DNA of 64,000 nt from Methylobacterium sp. NMS14P (GCF_028583545.1 NZ_CP087106.1:5873001-5937000); one strand, 5' to 3'. Shown: positions 35,293 to 43,683, numbered from the stretch's first letter. The notes: a model not told the origin generated them from the letters alone. Numbers and translations: made by a program.

Positions 35293-35547
35293 ATGGAAGC
35301 GATCAGCGTCGAGGATCGGGGTGGCGGCCGGCGCGCCGTCAACGCCCGCCTGCGTCGGATCGCGGCCGCGACCGGCGTCCCGATCGCCGCCTTCTTCGGG
35401 GCGCCGGCACCGCGCCCGCTGGCCGAGCTCAGCGAACTGATCGGCCTGTGGCAGTCGATCGCCGACCAGGAGGGCCGCAGCGAGATCCTGGCGGTGGCCC
35501 GGGCGCGGGCCGCCGGGGCGACGGACGAGGCGGGCGGCCCGGCCTGA
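35293..35547 (+). CDS. small hypothetical protein, possible regulator fragment
   Basis: An 84-residue helical protein: AVNARLRRIAAATGVPIAAF followed by LAELSELIGLWQSIADQEGR and a run of Ala/Arg. The part ATGVPIAAFFGAPAPRPLAEL resembles the region just after the helix-turn-helix of small Rhizobiales Cro/CI-type regulators, whose DNA-binding half is missing; a stop codon (TAA) lies 15 bases upstream in frame. It could be a degenerate remnant or a genuine small protein. It sits between the EPS locus and 6S RNA, where zapA is expected in many relatives. Confidence 0.45.
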   Translation: MEAISVEDRGGGRRAVNARLRRIAAATGVPIAAFFGAPAPRPLAELSELIGLWQSIADQEGRSEILAVARARAAGATDEAGGPA

Positions 35548-35612
35548 CGGGCGGCCCGCGGATTTTGGTGCGCGCGGCCCTGGCGGGATCGGGCCGGGAC
35601 CGCTACATGACG

Positions 35613-35756
35613 TGGGCGGGGCTGCAGAGTTCGTCAGGAGCACTATCCCCGGGGCCTTATCGACTCCCTCGGGAGCTGTCCCTGGCCTCGTCCCTGGACT
35701 TGGCCAACACGGCGCCCACCTACGCTGTAGGTTTCCCGGGATCGATCCTCCAACGG
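35613..35756 (+). ncRNA. ssrS: 6S RNA
   Basis: The stretch directly before the 5-formyl-THF cyclo-ligase has 6S RNA hallmarks. The 5' side (CAGGAG ... ATCCCCGGGG, 35635-35654) can pair with CCCGGGAT ... CCTCC at 35735-35751; between lie GGGAGCTGTCCCTGG, which I recall from alphaproteobacterial 6S RNAs, and the 3' small hairpin ACCTAC-GCT-GTAGGT (35718-35732). 6S RNA binds the sigma-70 holoenzyme and represses in stationary phase. The neighbouring cyclo-ligase gene is its common partner. Ends are approximate: a weak -10-like CTACAT (35603-35608) suggests a start near 35615. Confidence 0.72.
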
Positions 35757-35761
35757 CTCAC

Positions 35762-36379
35762 GTGGCTCCGCACCCGACTTCTCCCAGAACCGGCACCGAG
35801 GCTCCGGACGCCGCCCGCAAGGCGGAACTCCGCGCCGCGGCCCTCGCTGCCCGCGACGCCCTCGATCCCGCGGCCCGGCAGGCGGCCTCGGCGGCGATCG
35901 GGGACGCGCTCCTCGCGCTGCCGGAGCTCGCCCGGGCCCGCCTGGTGGGCGCCTTCTGGCCGATCCGCAGCGAGGTCGATCCCCGCCCCGCCGCCGAGGG
36001 CCTGCGCGCCCGCGGCCAGGCCGTGGCCCTGCCGCACGTCACGCCGGACGGCCTGGTGTTCCGGGAATGGCGCGCCGGCGACGCCCTCGTCGCCGGCCGG
36101 TTCGGCCTCAGCGAGCCCGACCCGTCGCTGCCGCCGGTGGAGCCCGACGCGCTGATCGTGCCGCTCGCCGCCTTCGACCGGACCGGGCAGCGCATCGGCT
36201 ACGGCCGCGGCTACTACGACGGCGCGATCGCGCGCCTGTCCCGGACGCGTCCGGTCCTGACCGTCGGCATCGGCTTCGCCGCCCAGGAGGTGGCGCGCGT
36301 GCCGGCCGAGCCGCACGACCGCCCCCTCCAGTACGTGATCACCGAAGGCGGCGTGATCCGCTGCGACAGGATCGCCTGA
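35762..36379 (+). CDS. 5-formyltetrahydrofolate cyclo-ligase
   Basis: A 205-residue ATP-dependent enzyme (MTHFS) converting 5-formyl-THF to 5,10-methenyl-THF. Family motifs are RKAELRAAALAARDAL, GAFWPIRSEVDPRP, EPDALIVPLAAFD and GQRIGYGRGYYDGAI (substrate/ATP loop). The GTG at 35762 is the first plausible start: earlier in-frame codons would read through the 6S RNA. A one-carbon enzyme of this kind is of special use in a methylotroph. It is followed after 3 bp by the YmdB-like gene, so the two are surely co-transcribed. Confidence 0.92.
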   Translation: MAPHPTSPRTGTEAPDAARKAELRAAALAARDALDPAARQAASAAIGDALLALPELARARLVGAFWPIRSEVDPRPAAEGLRARGQAVALPHVTPDGLVFREWRAGDALVAGRFGLSEPDPSLPPVEPDALIVPLAAFDRTGQRIGYGRGYYDGAIARLSRTRPVLTVGIGFAAQEVARVPAEPHDRPLQYVITEGGVIRCDRIA

Positions 36380-36382
36380 CCC

Positions 36383-37201
36383 ATGCGCCTGCTCTTCCTC
36401 GGCGACGTCGTCGGGCGCTCGGGCCGCACCGTGGTGTGCGAGCACCTGCCACGGCTCCGGGAGCGCTGGCGCCTCGACTGCGTGGTGGTCAACGGCGAGA
36501 ACGCGGCCGGCGGCTTCGGCATCTCCGAGACCATCTGCGACGAGCTGATCCAGGCGGGCGCCGACGCGGTCACCCTCGGCAACCACAGTTTCGACCAGCG
36601 CGAGGCGATGGTGTTCATCGCCCGCCAGCCGCGCCTGGTGCGGCCGGCGAACTATCCGCCCGGCACGCCGGGCCGCGGCGCCACGGTCGTGGAGACCCAG
36701 GGTGGCGCCCGCGTCCTCGTGGTCAACGTGATGGGCCGCGTCTTCCTCGACGCGATGGACGACCCCTTCGCGGCGGTGGAGCGCGAGCTCACCGCCTGCC
36801 CCCTCGGCGCCGCGGCGGACGCGGTGATCGTCGACGTCCACGCCGAGGCGACGAGCGAGAAGCAGGCCTTCGGCCACTACCTCGACGGCCGGGCGAGCCT
36901 CGTCGTCGGGACGCACACGCACACGCCCACGGCGGATCACCGGATCCTGCCGGGCGGCACGGCCTACATGTCGGATGCCGGCATGTGCGGCGACTACGAT
37001 TCGGTGATCGGCATGCAGAAGGACGAGCCGATCCGCCGCATGATCCAGAAGACGCCGGGCTCGCGGTGGGAGGTCGCCGTCGGGGAGGGCACCCTGTGCG
37101 GCATCGCGGTGGAGACCGACGCGCGCGGCCTCGCCACGCGGGTCGCGGCCCTGCGCCTGGGGCCGAATCTCGAGGAGACCGCGCCGCATTTCTGGGATTA
37201 G
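36383..37201 (+). CDS. TIGR00282-family metallophosphoesterase (YmdB-like)
   Basis: A 272-residue calcineurin-like phosphoesterase. Metal-binding residues are seen in FLGDVVGRSG (Asp8), VVNGENAAGGFG, TLGNHSFDQ, VDVHAEATSEKQAF and VVGTHTHTPTADHRI. In Bacillus, YmdB hydrolyses 2',3'- or 3',5'-cyclic nucleotides and affects motility and biofilm; the substrate in alphaproteobacteria is unverified. The gene is translated 3 bp after the cyclo-ligase, a conserved pair. Confidence 0.93.
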   Translation: MRLLFLGDVVGRSGRTVVCEHLPRLRERWRLDCVVVNGENAAGGFGISETICDELIQAGADAVTLGNHSFDQREAMVFIARQPRLVRPANYPPGTPGRGATVVETQGGARVLVVNVMGRVFLDAMDDPFAAVERELTACPLGAAADAVIVDVHAEATSEKQAFGHYLDGRASLVVGTHTHTPTADHRILPGGTAYMSDAGMCGDYDSVIGMQKDEPIRRMIQKTPGSRWEVAVGEGTLCGIAVETDARGLATRVAALRLGPNLEETAPHFWD

Positions 37202-37407
37202 AGCCCCGTTCGGCCCGGTGGATGCCGGTTTGGCGTAAGGCGGGCGGGAGCGGCTAAGCCTTTTGCGCCGGACTGGTCTCGATCGGCCTGGGCATAGCTC
37301 CGCGGTGACCTTCCCGAGACTTGATCGCGCGCGGGCCTACCCCCACAGTGCTCCCGAGGGGCGCCGATGGCCGGCTGCCGCGTGGTGAGATCAGGCTAGA
37401 ACGATCG

Positions 37408-38394
37408 ATGGCCGCCCGAGAAACCGGCGACGACAAGAATGGGCCGCTGGCACAGCCCGGGATCTATCTCGGGCGGATGGTCATCTTCCTGATCCTTGTA
37501 GGCTTCCTCGCCTTCATTCTGTTCCGGCAGATCACACCGGCCTTCCTGGCCAATCCGGGGCTCAACGGGCTCATCCTCGGTGTGCTGCTGATCGCCGTCC
37601 TGATCGCCTTCGGGCAGGTCGTCCGGCTGTTCCGCGAGACCGCCTACGTCAACGCCGTCGCCAGCGGCGCGCAGGTGAAGAAGCCGCCCGCCCTGCTGGC
37701 GCCGATGGCGCCGATGATCGCCGCGCGGGCCGGCGGAGCCACCCTGCCGGGCACGACCGGCTACCTCGACACGATCGCGGTGCGCCTCGACGAGGGCCGC
37801 GAGATCCTTCGCTACATCGCCGGGATCCTGATCCTGCTCGGCCTGCTCGGCACCTTCTGGGGCCTCATCGACACGCTGTCGGCGGTCGGCGGCGTCATCA
37901 AGGGCATGCGCGGCGGCGGTGATGCCGGTGTCATGTTCGACGAGCTGAAGTCCGGCCTCGCGGTGCCGCTCTCAGGCATCGGTCTGGCGTTCTCAGCCTC
38001 GCTGTTCGGCCTCGCCTCGTCGCTGATCACCGGCTTCCTGGAGCTGCAGGCGGGCCAGGCCCATGCCCGGTTCCACAACGAGCTGCAGGATTGGCTGATG
38101 TCCGGCGCGGCGGCCCAGGAGGCGGCGCCGGTCGCGGCGGCTGCCGCGTCCCGGCCGGCCGCCGGCACGCAGGAGCTGAAGGAGGCGGTCGACCGCCTGA
38201 GCGCCCTGGTGGCCGAGGGCGGCGGCAGCCGCGCGGCGACGCAGGCGATGACTAACCTCGCCGAGGGCATCCAGGGTCTCGTCCAGCACATGCGCGCCGA
38301 GCAGCAGATGATCCGCGACTGGGTCGAGGCGCAGGCGAGCCGCGAGCGCGAGCTGAAGCAGGTGCTCGACCGGCTGGGCCGGGAGCGCGTCTAG
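37408..38394 (+). CDS. MotA/TolQ/ExbB-type proton channel subunit
   Basis: A 328-residue membrane protein with about four helices: MVIFLILVGFLAFILF, LNGLILGVLLIAVLIAFGQV, GILILLGLLGTFWGLIDTL and VPLSGIGLAFSASLFGLASS. The third and fourth form the MotA/ExbB-like channel pair (LGTFWGL, GLAFSASLFGLAS). A C-terminal cytoplasmic coiled-coil tail follows (EAVDRLSALVAEGGG to ERELKQVLDRLGRERV). It pairs with the OmpA/MotB-like protein in the next gene (1-bp overlap); together they should form a proton-driven stator-like complex anchored in peptidoglycan. No flagellar genes are adjacent, so the driven process is unknown. Confidence 0.85.
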   Translation: MAARETGDDKNGPLAQPGIYLGRMVIFLILVGFLAFILFRQITPAFLANPGLNGLILGVLLIAVLIAFGQVVRLFRETAYVNAVASGAQVKKPPALLAPMAPMIAARAGGATLPGTTGYLDTIAVRLDEGREILRYIAGILILLGLLGTFWGLIDTLSAVGGVIKGMRGGGDAGVMFDELKSGLAVPLSGIGLAFSASLFGLASSLITGFLELQAGQAHARFHNELQDWLMSGAAAQEAAPVAAAAASRPAAGTQELKEAVDRLSALVAEGGGSRAATQAMTNLAEGIQGLVQHMRAEQQMIRDWVEAQASRERELKQVLDRLGRERV

Positions 38395-39407
38395 TGGCCT
38401 CCACGGCGACCCGGACCCGGCGGACGCTCAACGTCTGGCCCGGCTACGTCGACGCGCTGGCCACGCTGCTGCTGTCAGTGGTCTTCCTGCTCACGGTCTT
38501 CGTGGTCGGGCAGTTCTTCCTGTCGCAGGAGCTGACCGGCCGGGACGAGACCCTGGCCAGGCTCAACCGCCAGATCGCCGACCTGACCGACCTCCTCGCC
38601 CTGGAGCGGACGAACCGTCGCAATCAGGAGGAGGAGGCTCGCAACCTTCGCACGACGCTCGCCGGCGTCGAGGCCGAGCGCGACCGGGCCAAGGTGCAGG
38701 CCGAGGCCGCGACGGTCAGCCAGGGCGCGGCGGGCACCCTCGACAAGCAGCTGGACGCCGAGCGGGGCGCGACCCGGCGGGCGCAGTCCCAGATCGACCT
38801 GCTCAACGAGCAGATCAGCGCGATGCGCCGCCAGCTCGCCGCCCTGGAGGACGCCCTCGCGGCCTCCGAGAGCCGCGACAAGGAATCCCAGGCCCGGATC
38901 GCCGAGCTGGGCAGCCGGCTGAACGTCGCCCTCGCGCAGAAGGTTCAGGAGCTGGCCCGCTACCGCTCCGACTTCTTCGGCCGCCTGCGTCAGATCCTGG
39001 GCAACCGGCCCGACATCCGCGTGGTCGGCGACCGCTTCGTGCTGCAATCCGAGGTGCTGTTCCCGGCCGGCTCCGCGACCCTCAAGCCCGAGGCCGGGCC
39101 GGAGCTCGACCGCATCGCCGGCGCGGTCTCGGAACTCGCCAAGCAGATCCCGGCGGATCTGCCCTGGGTGCTCCGCGTCGACGGGCACACCGACACGCGC
39201 CCGATCAGCACGTCGCAGTTCCCGTCGAACTGGTCCCTCTCGGCGGCGCGCGCCATCGCGGTGGTGCAGTTCCTCGCCGGCAAGGGGATCCCGCCTCAGC
39301 ACCTCCTGGCGGGCGCCTTCGGCGAGTTCCAGCCCCTCGAGGCCGGAGCGACCGAGGAGGCCTACGCTCGCAACCGGCGGATCGAGATGAAGCTCACCGA
39401 GCGCTAG
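38394..39407 (+). CDS. OmpA/MotB-like peptidoglycan-binding stator protein
   Basis: A 337-residue protein: one N-terminal membrane helix (YVDALATLLLSVVFLLTVFV, about 19-43) with the critical proton-channel Asp in WPGYVDAL, a long coiled coil (about 48-190) and a C-terminal OmpA domain (about 215-337; LFPAGSATLKPEAGPELDRI, RVDGHTDTRPI, NWSLSAARAIAVVQFL). This is the MotB/TolR topology in which the helix docks on the MotA-like partner and the OmpA domain binds peptidoglycan. The GTG start overlaps the preceding TAG by one base. Confidence 0.88.
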   Translation: MASTATRTRRTLNVWPGYVDALATLLLSVVFLLTVFVVGQFFLSQELTGRDETLARLNRQIADLTDLLALERTNRRNQEEEARNLRTTLAGVEAERDRAKVQAEAATVSQGAAGTLDKQLDAERGATRRAQSQIDLLNEQISAMRRQLAALEDALAASESRDKESQARIAELGSRLNVALAQKVQELARYRSDFFGRLRQILGNRPDIRVVGDRFVLQSEVLFPAGSATLKPEAGPELDRIAGAVSELAKQIPADLPWVLRVDGHTDTRPISTSQFPSNWSLSAARAIAVVQFLAGKGIPPQHLLAGAFGEFQPLEAGATEEAYARNRRIEMKLTER

Positions 39408-39426
39408 CGCTGTCGGGCCGTCGCGG

Positions 39427-39443
39427 CGCCACAGGGTGTGGCG
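39427..39443 (+). terminator. hairpin after the stator-like gene pair
   Basis: CGCCACA-GGG-TGTGGCG is a perfect 7-bp stem 20 bases after the stop codon; no U-run. A likely terminator for the two-gene unit. Confidence 0.45.
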
Positions 39444-39685
39444 GCGCGCGGCCGGGTCCGGTGACCAGTTTCACGGCGATTTCTCTCCGCATTCCCAGGT
39501 GTATGTGCCGATCGAGCCAGCATCCGATTGTCTTGCGAAAGCTTCGACCGCCAGTTTCCGGAAGAGATAGGCGGTAATTCCTCCGGCGGGCGCCGATTTG
39601 TCCCGCGCGCGCCGCGGCTCTGCTGGATTAACGCATCGTTATCCTTGACGTCCCATGGTGCGGCCGATCCAGGGAGACCGTATCG

Positions 39686-40138
39686 ATGTCGAAGCTCAGC
39701 CTGTCCCTGAACGCGGTTCGGCCCGGAGCCGACGATCACCCCCGGCCGCACGTCGCCCTGCGGGACGAGGTCAGCGCGATCGCCGCGGCGGTGCAGGTCT
39801 TCGAGAACGGCCTGGCCGGTCTGCGCGCGGGCGCGCGGGGCGCGGACGATGCCGCGTCGGCTGCGGCGGCGGCCGACGCGGCGACCGGCCTCCTGGCAGG
39901 CATCGCCGGGCAGACGAGCCTGATGGCGCTCCGGGCCGCGATCGAGGCGGCCCGCGACGGCGGAGAGGGCCGGGGCTTCGCGGCCGCGGCCGCGGAGGTC
40001 AGGGACCTGGCCGGGCAGATGGCGCGGGCGACCGACACGATCGTGGCCCAGGTCGGCCAGATCCAGGCCGCGGCGGAGCGGGCGCAGGACAGTGCCCTCC
40101 GGGGGCAACGCCTGGCCGCGTCCGCTTCCGCACACTGA
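39686..40138 (+). CDS. short soluble chemoreceptor hairpin protein
   Basis: A 150-residue protein composed almost only of the tip of a methyl-accepting domain: GIAGQTSLMALRAAIEAARD then GGEGRGFAAAAAEVRDLAGQ, which matches the receptor hairpin (usual [18 protein letters not shown]...[12 protein letters not shown]). It has no sensor, membrane or HAMP segment. Substitutions at the tip (N to S, N to R, VV to AA) may weaken CheA/CheW binding. The first 25 residues are unrelated and polar. It may be a degraded receptor or a small soluble modulator competing for receptor arrays. A plausible ribosome site, GGGAGACCG, precedes the ATG. Confidence 0.7.
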   Translation: MSKLSLSLNAVRPGADDHPRPHVALRDEVSAIAAAVQVFENGLAGLRAGARGADDAASAAAAADAATGLLAGIAGQTSLMALRAAIEAARDGGEGRGFAAAAAEVRDLAGQMARATDTIVAQVGQIQAAAERAQDSALRGQRLAASASAH

Positions 40139-40210
40139 GGCCGCGCACCCCGCGCCGGCGATCCGTCGCGCGGACGGGCGCCGCCCCGGGCGGCCCCGGG
40201 CGCGGCCCGG

Positions 40211-42058
40211 CTACTCGGCGACCGGCAGGCGCTCGCCCCGGCTCCGGGGCTCCTTGCCCCGCGCCGTCTCGTCCAGCGCGTCGGTGAACTGCAGGTTCGC
40301 GAGCTGGGCGTAGAGCGCGCCCTGGGCCAGCAGGCTCTCGTGGGTCCCGGTCTCGACGATGCGGCCGTCGTCGAGGACCAGGATGCGGTCCGCGGCCCGG
40401 ATCGTGGCGAGCCGGTGGGCGATCACCAGCGTGGTGCGGCCCTGCATCAGCGTGGCGAGGGCGGCCTGGACGGCGCGCTCGGACTCGGCGTCCAGGGCCG
40501 AGGTGGCCTCGTCGAGGAGCAGGATCGGCGCGTCCTTGAGGATCGCCCGGGCGATGGCGATGCGCTGCCGCTGGCCGCCCGAGAGGGTCACGCCGCGCTC
40601 GCCCACCTGGGTCGCGTAGCCCTGCGGCAGCGCCGAGACGAACCCGTGCGCGTTGGCGAGTTCGGCAGCGCGCCGAACCTCCGCCTCGTCGGCCTCCGGA
40701 CGCCCGTAGCGGATGTTCTCGGTGACGGTGCCGGAGAACACGACGGGATCCTGGGGCACCAGGGCGATGCGGGCGCGCAGGCGCTCGGGATCGACCTGGG
40801 CGATGTCGGCGCCGTCGACCAGGATCCGGCCGCCCTGCGGATCGTAGAAGCGCAGCAGCAGCTGGAACACCGTCGACTTGCCGGCCCCGGAGGGCCCCAC
40901 GATGGCGATGCGCTCGCCGGGCGCGGCCGCGAAGCTCAGCCCGCCGAGGGCGGCGTGCTCCGGGCGGGTGGGGTAGGCGAAGCGCACGTCCTCGAAGGTC
41001 ACCGCGCCCCGCGCCGGCTCGGGCAGCGGCAGGGCCGGGGACGGTGCGCGAATCGCCGGCTCCGTCGCGAGGATCTCGGTGAGCCGCTCGGCCGCGCCGG
41101 CCGACATGGCGAGGTCGCCGTAGACCTCGGAGAGCTGGCCGAGGGCGCCGGCGCCGAACACGGCGTAGAGCACGAACTGCGAGAGTTCGCCGCCCGTCAT
41201 CGTGTGGTTCAGGACGCCCTGGGCGCCGTACCACATCACCCCGACCACCGAGGCCGAGATCAGGAAGATCGCGACGCCGGTGAGCAGCGCGCGGGCCTGG
41301 ACCGACGCCCGGGCGGCGCCGTAGGCCTCCTCGGAGGCCGCCGCGAACCGGGCCGCCGTCGAGTCCGAGCGGCCGAAGGCCTGCATCGTCCGCACCGCCC
41401 CGACCGCCTCGGCCGCGTAGGCCGAGGCCTCGGCGAGCCGGTCCTGGGCCGCCCGGGAGCGCCGGCGCACGCCGCGGCCCGACACGATCAGCGGGAAGAC
41501 GATGATCGGGATCGCGGCCAGCACCATCACCGAGAGGCGCGGGCTCGTCACCACCATCATGGCGGTGGCGCCCACGAACAGGAACAGGTTGCGCAGCAGG
41601 ATCGAGACCGAGACGCCGAAGGCCGACTTGATCTGCGTCGCGTCCGCGGTGAGCCGCGAGACGATCTCGCCGGACTGCGCCCGGTCGAAGAAGGCGGGGT
41701 CCAGCTGGGTCAGCCGGGCGAAGACGGCGCTGCGGAGGTCCGCGACCACCCGCTCGCCCAGCGTCACCACCGTGTAGACGCGGGCGGCGCTCGACAGCGC
41801 GAAGGCCGCGACGACGCCGAGCAGGGCGAGGAAGTAGGCGTCGATCACGCCCGAGCCGTCGGCGGTGAAGCCGTGGTCGATGACCCGGCGCATGGCGATC
41901 GGGACGACCAGCGTCGAGGCCGACGCGCAGATGAGGGCGACGAGCCCCGCGGCGATCCGCACCCGGTAGCGCAGCGCGAAGGGAAGGAGCGGCCGGAGGG
42001 CGCTCAGCGGGGCTCTGGGTCGGCCGGCCGCGGCCGCCTTGGTCTTACGGGCCATCAC
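40211..42058 (-). CDS. ABC exporter, fused membrane and ATPase domains
   Basis: A 615-residue type IV (MsbA-like) half-transporter. Six membrane helices lie in the first about 330 residues (IAAGLVALICASASTLVVPI first), with the exporter coupling region FFDRAQSGEIVSRLTADATQ. The ATPase has Walker A VGPSGAGKST (about 389-397), the ABC signature TLSGGQRQRIAIARAIL (about 492), Walker B ILLLDEATSALD and the H-loop AHRLATI. It likely exports lipids or drugs as a dimer; substrate is not deducible. Divergence from rpmE is a frequent arrangement in Rhizobiales. Confidence 0.92.
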   Translation of the reverse strand: MMARKTKAAAAGRPRAPLSALRPLLPFALRYRVRIAAGLVALICASASTLVVPIAMRRVIDHGFTADGSGVIDAYFLALLGVVAAFALSSAARVYTVVTLGERVVADLRSAVFARLTQLDPAFFDRAQSGEIVSRLTADATQIKSAFGVSVSILLRNLFLFVGATAMMVVTSPRLSVMVLAAIPIIVFPLIVSGRGVRRRSRAAQDRLAEASAYAAEAVGAVRTMQAFGRSDSTAARFAAASEEAYGAARASVQARALLTGVAIFLISASVVGVMWYGAQGVLNHTMTGGELSQFVLYAVFGAGALGQLSEVYGDLAMSAGAAERLTEILATEPAIRAPSPALPLPEPARGAVTFEDVRFAYPTRPEHAALGGLSFAAAPGERIAIVGPSGAGKSTVFQLLLRFYDPQGGRILVDGADIAQVDPERLRARIALVPQDPVVFSGTVTENIRYGRPEADEAEVRRAAELANAHGFVSALPQGYATQVGERGVTLSGGQRQRIAIARAILKDAPILLLDEATSALDAESERAVQAALATLMQGRTTLVIAHRLATIRAADRILVLDDGRIVETGTHESLLAQGALYAQLANLQFTDALDETARGKEPRSRGERLPVAE

Positions 42059-42295
42059 GCCTCACGTGTTGTCGTTCTCCCGGTCCGCGGCGCTTGTGAC
42101 CGGGGAGCGGCTGCGGTATAGGCCGCCGCTCATCCGATTGCGTGTGTTCAATGGCCGCGGGCCGCCACCACGGTCGGCTTGGACGTGCCGTTGCCACGAA
42201 CCCATGGTTCGGTGCAACCGGTGACATCTTCCGCATTCCGGGCCGGGCGGCGCCTCCTGCGCTTCCCGCCGGCGTGCCAGACAGGGACCAGGGTC

Positions 42296-42544
42296 ATGGC
42301 GAAGGACGCGGCCGCGAAGGCCAAGGGGACCGAGCACCCCGATTACCACTTCATCAAGGTCGTGATGACGGACGGTACCGAGTACCAGACCCGTTCGACC
42401 TACGGGAAGGAGGGCGACACCCTCAATCTCGACATCGATCCGCTGACCCATCCGGCCTGGACCGGTGGCGAGCAGAAGATGCTCGACCGCGGCGGCCGCG
42501 TGTCGCGCTTCAACTCGCGGTTCGGCAACCTCGGCAAGCGCTGA
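42296..42544 (+). CDS. rpmE: 50S ribosomal protein L31
   Basis: An 82-residue L31, identified by [40 protein letters not shown] and [12 protein letters not shown]. It lacks the four zinc-binding cysteines, so it is a C-minus (zinc-independent) form. Residues 1-12 ([12 protein letters not shown]) are a lysine/alanine-rich extension compared with shorter L31 proteins. It is followed by a strong intrinsic terminator. Confidence 0.95.
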   Translation: MAKDAAAKAKGTEHPDYHFIKVVMTDGTEYQTRSTYGKEGDTLNLDIDPLTHPAWTGGEQKMLDRGGRVSRFNSRFGNLGKR

Positions 42545-42894
42545 GCGCCGCAGCCCACACGGTGATGCTGTTCGAGGCGGGCGGTCCCTGGCGGGGCCGC
42601 CCGTTTTCGTGCGTGACGTCGAACGGTTGCGGCGGCGCGCGTTATCCACAGGACGCGTTTGCAAAGATCGCGCGGACCGCGCGGCTAACCGCGCGTCCGC
42701 GCGCGCGGGCGGAAACGCTTCTTCTCATGCCGGCCGCGCCCGCGGCCTTCGCCGCCGGGGTCGGTCGCTGCCGGTTCATTCAAAGCGCGGCTGGGTCGTC
42801 GTATCCTTCTCCGGTCAGCCGCGGCGGGCGTGCTGGCGCCCCTGCCTGTCCAAGGGCCGATCGTCTTCGGACGCACTGCTAGGATCGAGATACG
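42545..42894. other. 350-bp spacer between rpmE and metQ
   Basis: It starts with the rpmE terminator hairpin (42578-42607). The rest contains GC-rich sequence with CGCGCGGACCGCGCGG runs and no recognised gene or riboswitch; the promoter of metQ must lie here, possibly in 42770-42890. Confidence 0.55.
42578..42607 (+). terminator. intrinsic terminator of rpmE
   Basis: An 11-bp stem (42578-42588 with 42593-42603, one G-T wobble), a 4-nt loop TGGC, and TTTT at 42604-42607, starting 33 bases after the rpmE stop. It is the clearest intrinsic terminator in the window. Confidence 0.85.
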
Positions 42895-43677
42895 ATGAGA
42901 CGTCTGCTGCTGTTGGTCCTCGCCCTAATCGCTCTGGCCGCCGGGCCGGCCGTGGCCGCGGACAAGATCAAGGTCGGCATCATGGGCGGGGATGCCGAAG
43001 TCCTCTGGGCGAAGGCCAAGGAGATCGCGGCCCGCGACGGGCTCGACATCAACCTGGTGGTGTTCTCCGACTACCTGCTGCCGAACGAGGCGCTCCACTC
43101 CGGCGACCTGGACGCCAACGCCTTCCAGCACAAGCCGTTTCTCGCCAACCAGATCAAGGCGCGGGGCTACAAGATCGTCCCCGTCGGCGAGACGATCGTG
43201 ACGCCGATCGGCCTGTACTCCAAGCGGGTCAAGGCCGTCGGGGACCTGAAGGACGGGGCGCAGATCGGCATCCCGAACGACCCGTCGAACGGCGGCCGGG
43301 CGCTCCTGCTGCTGCAGGCCGAGAAGCTGATCCGCCTGAAGGACGGCGTCGGCCTGCTGCCGACGGTCTTCGACGTCGTCGACAATCCCAAGCGCCTGAA
43401 GTTCCAGGAGGTCGACGCCGCGCAGCTGCCCCGCAGCCTCGAGGATCTCGACGCCGCGGTGATCAATACGAACTACGCCGTCGATGCGGGTCTGACGCCG
43501 GGCAAGGACTCCATCGCGATCGAGTCCAAGGTCAACAACCCCTACAACAACGTGATCGTCGTCCGCGAGGCGGACACGCAGAAGCCCTGGGTGCCGAAGC
43601 TGGTCCACGCCTTCCAGAACGACGCGATCCGCCAGATCCTGAAGGAGCAGTTCCCGGGCCAATTCCCGGCGTTCTGA
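42895..43677 (+). CDS. metQ: MetQ/NlpA-family substrate-binding protein
   Basis: A 260-residue periplasmic binding protein. A signal peptide (LLLLVLALIALAAGPAVAA, cleavage expected after AVA) is followed by IKVGIMGGDAEVLWAKAKEI, the methionine-binding start, and VVFSDYLLPNEALHSGDLDA, NAFQHKPFLANQI, ETIVTPIGLYSKRVK and IPNDPSNGGRALLLLQ. Unlike many NlpA proteins it has no lipobox cysteine, so it would be a soluble periplasmic protein. Its permease and ATPase (metI, metN) are not next to it; they must be elsewhere. The expected ligand is D/L-methionine. Confidence 0.86.
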   Translation: MRRLLLLVLALIALAAGPAVAADKIKVGIMGGDAEVLWAKAKEIAARDGLDINLVVFSDYLLPNEALHSGDLDANAFQHKPFLANQIKARGYKIVPVGETIVTPIGLYSKRVKAVGDLKDGAQIGIPNDPSNGGRALLLLQAEKLIRLKDGVGLLPTVFDVVDNPKRLKFQEVDAAQLPRSLEDLDAAVINTNYAVDAGLTPGKDSIAIESKVNNPYNNVIVVREADTQKPWVPKLVHAFQNDAIRQILKEQFPGQFPAF

Positions 43678-43683
43678 GCGCCG

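Noticed and set aside
35612..35761. Longer cyclo-ligase reading frame starting at 35612
   Set aside because: It would code through the 6S RNA hairpins; the added residues lack family similarity, so the GTG at 35762 was used.
37408..39407. Zorya-type defence system (ZorAB) suggested by the MotA/MotB-like pair
   Set aside because: No ZorC, ZorD or ZorE-like gene follows; a tail of this length and an OmpA domain are also found in ordinary stator-like pairs. Only phylogeny could reopen this.
42608..42894. SAM-type riboswitch upstream of metQ
   Set aside because: I could not find a convincing SAM-I or SAM-II core; the spacer only shows the rpmE terminator and GC-rich runs.
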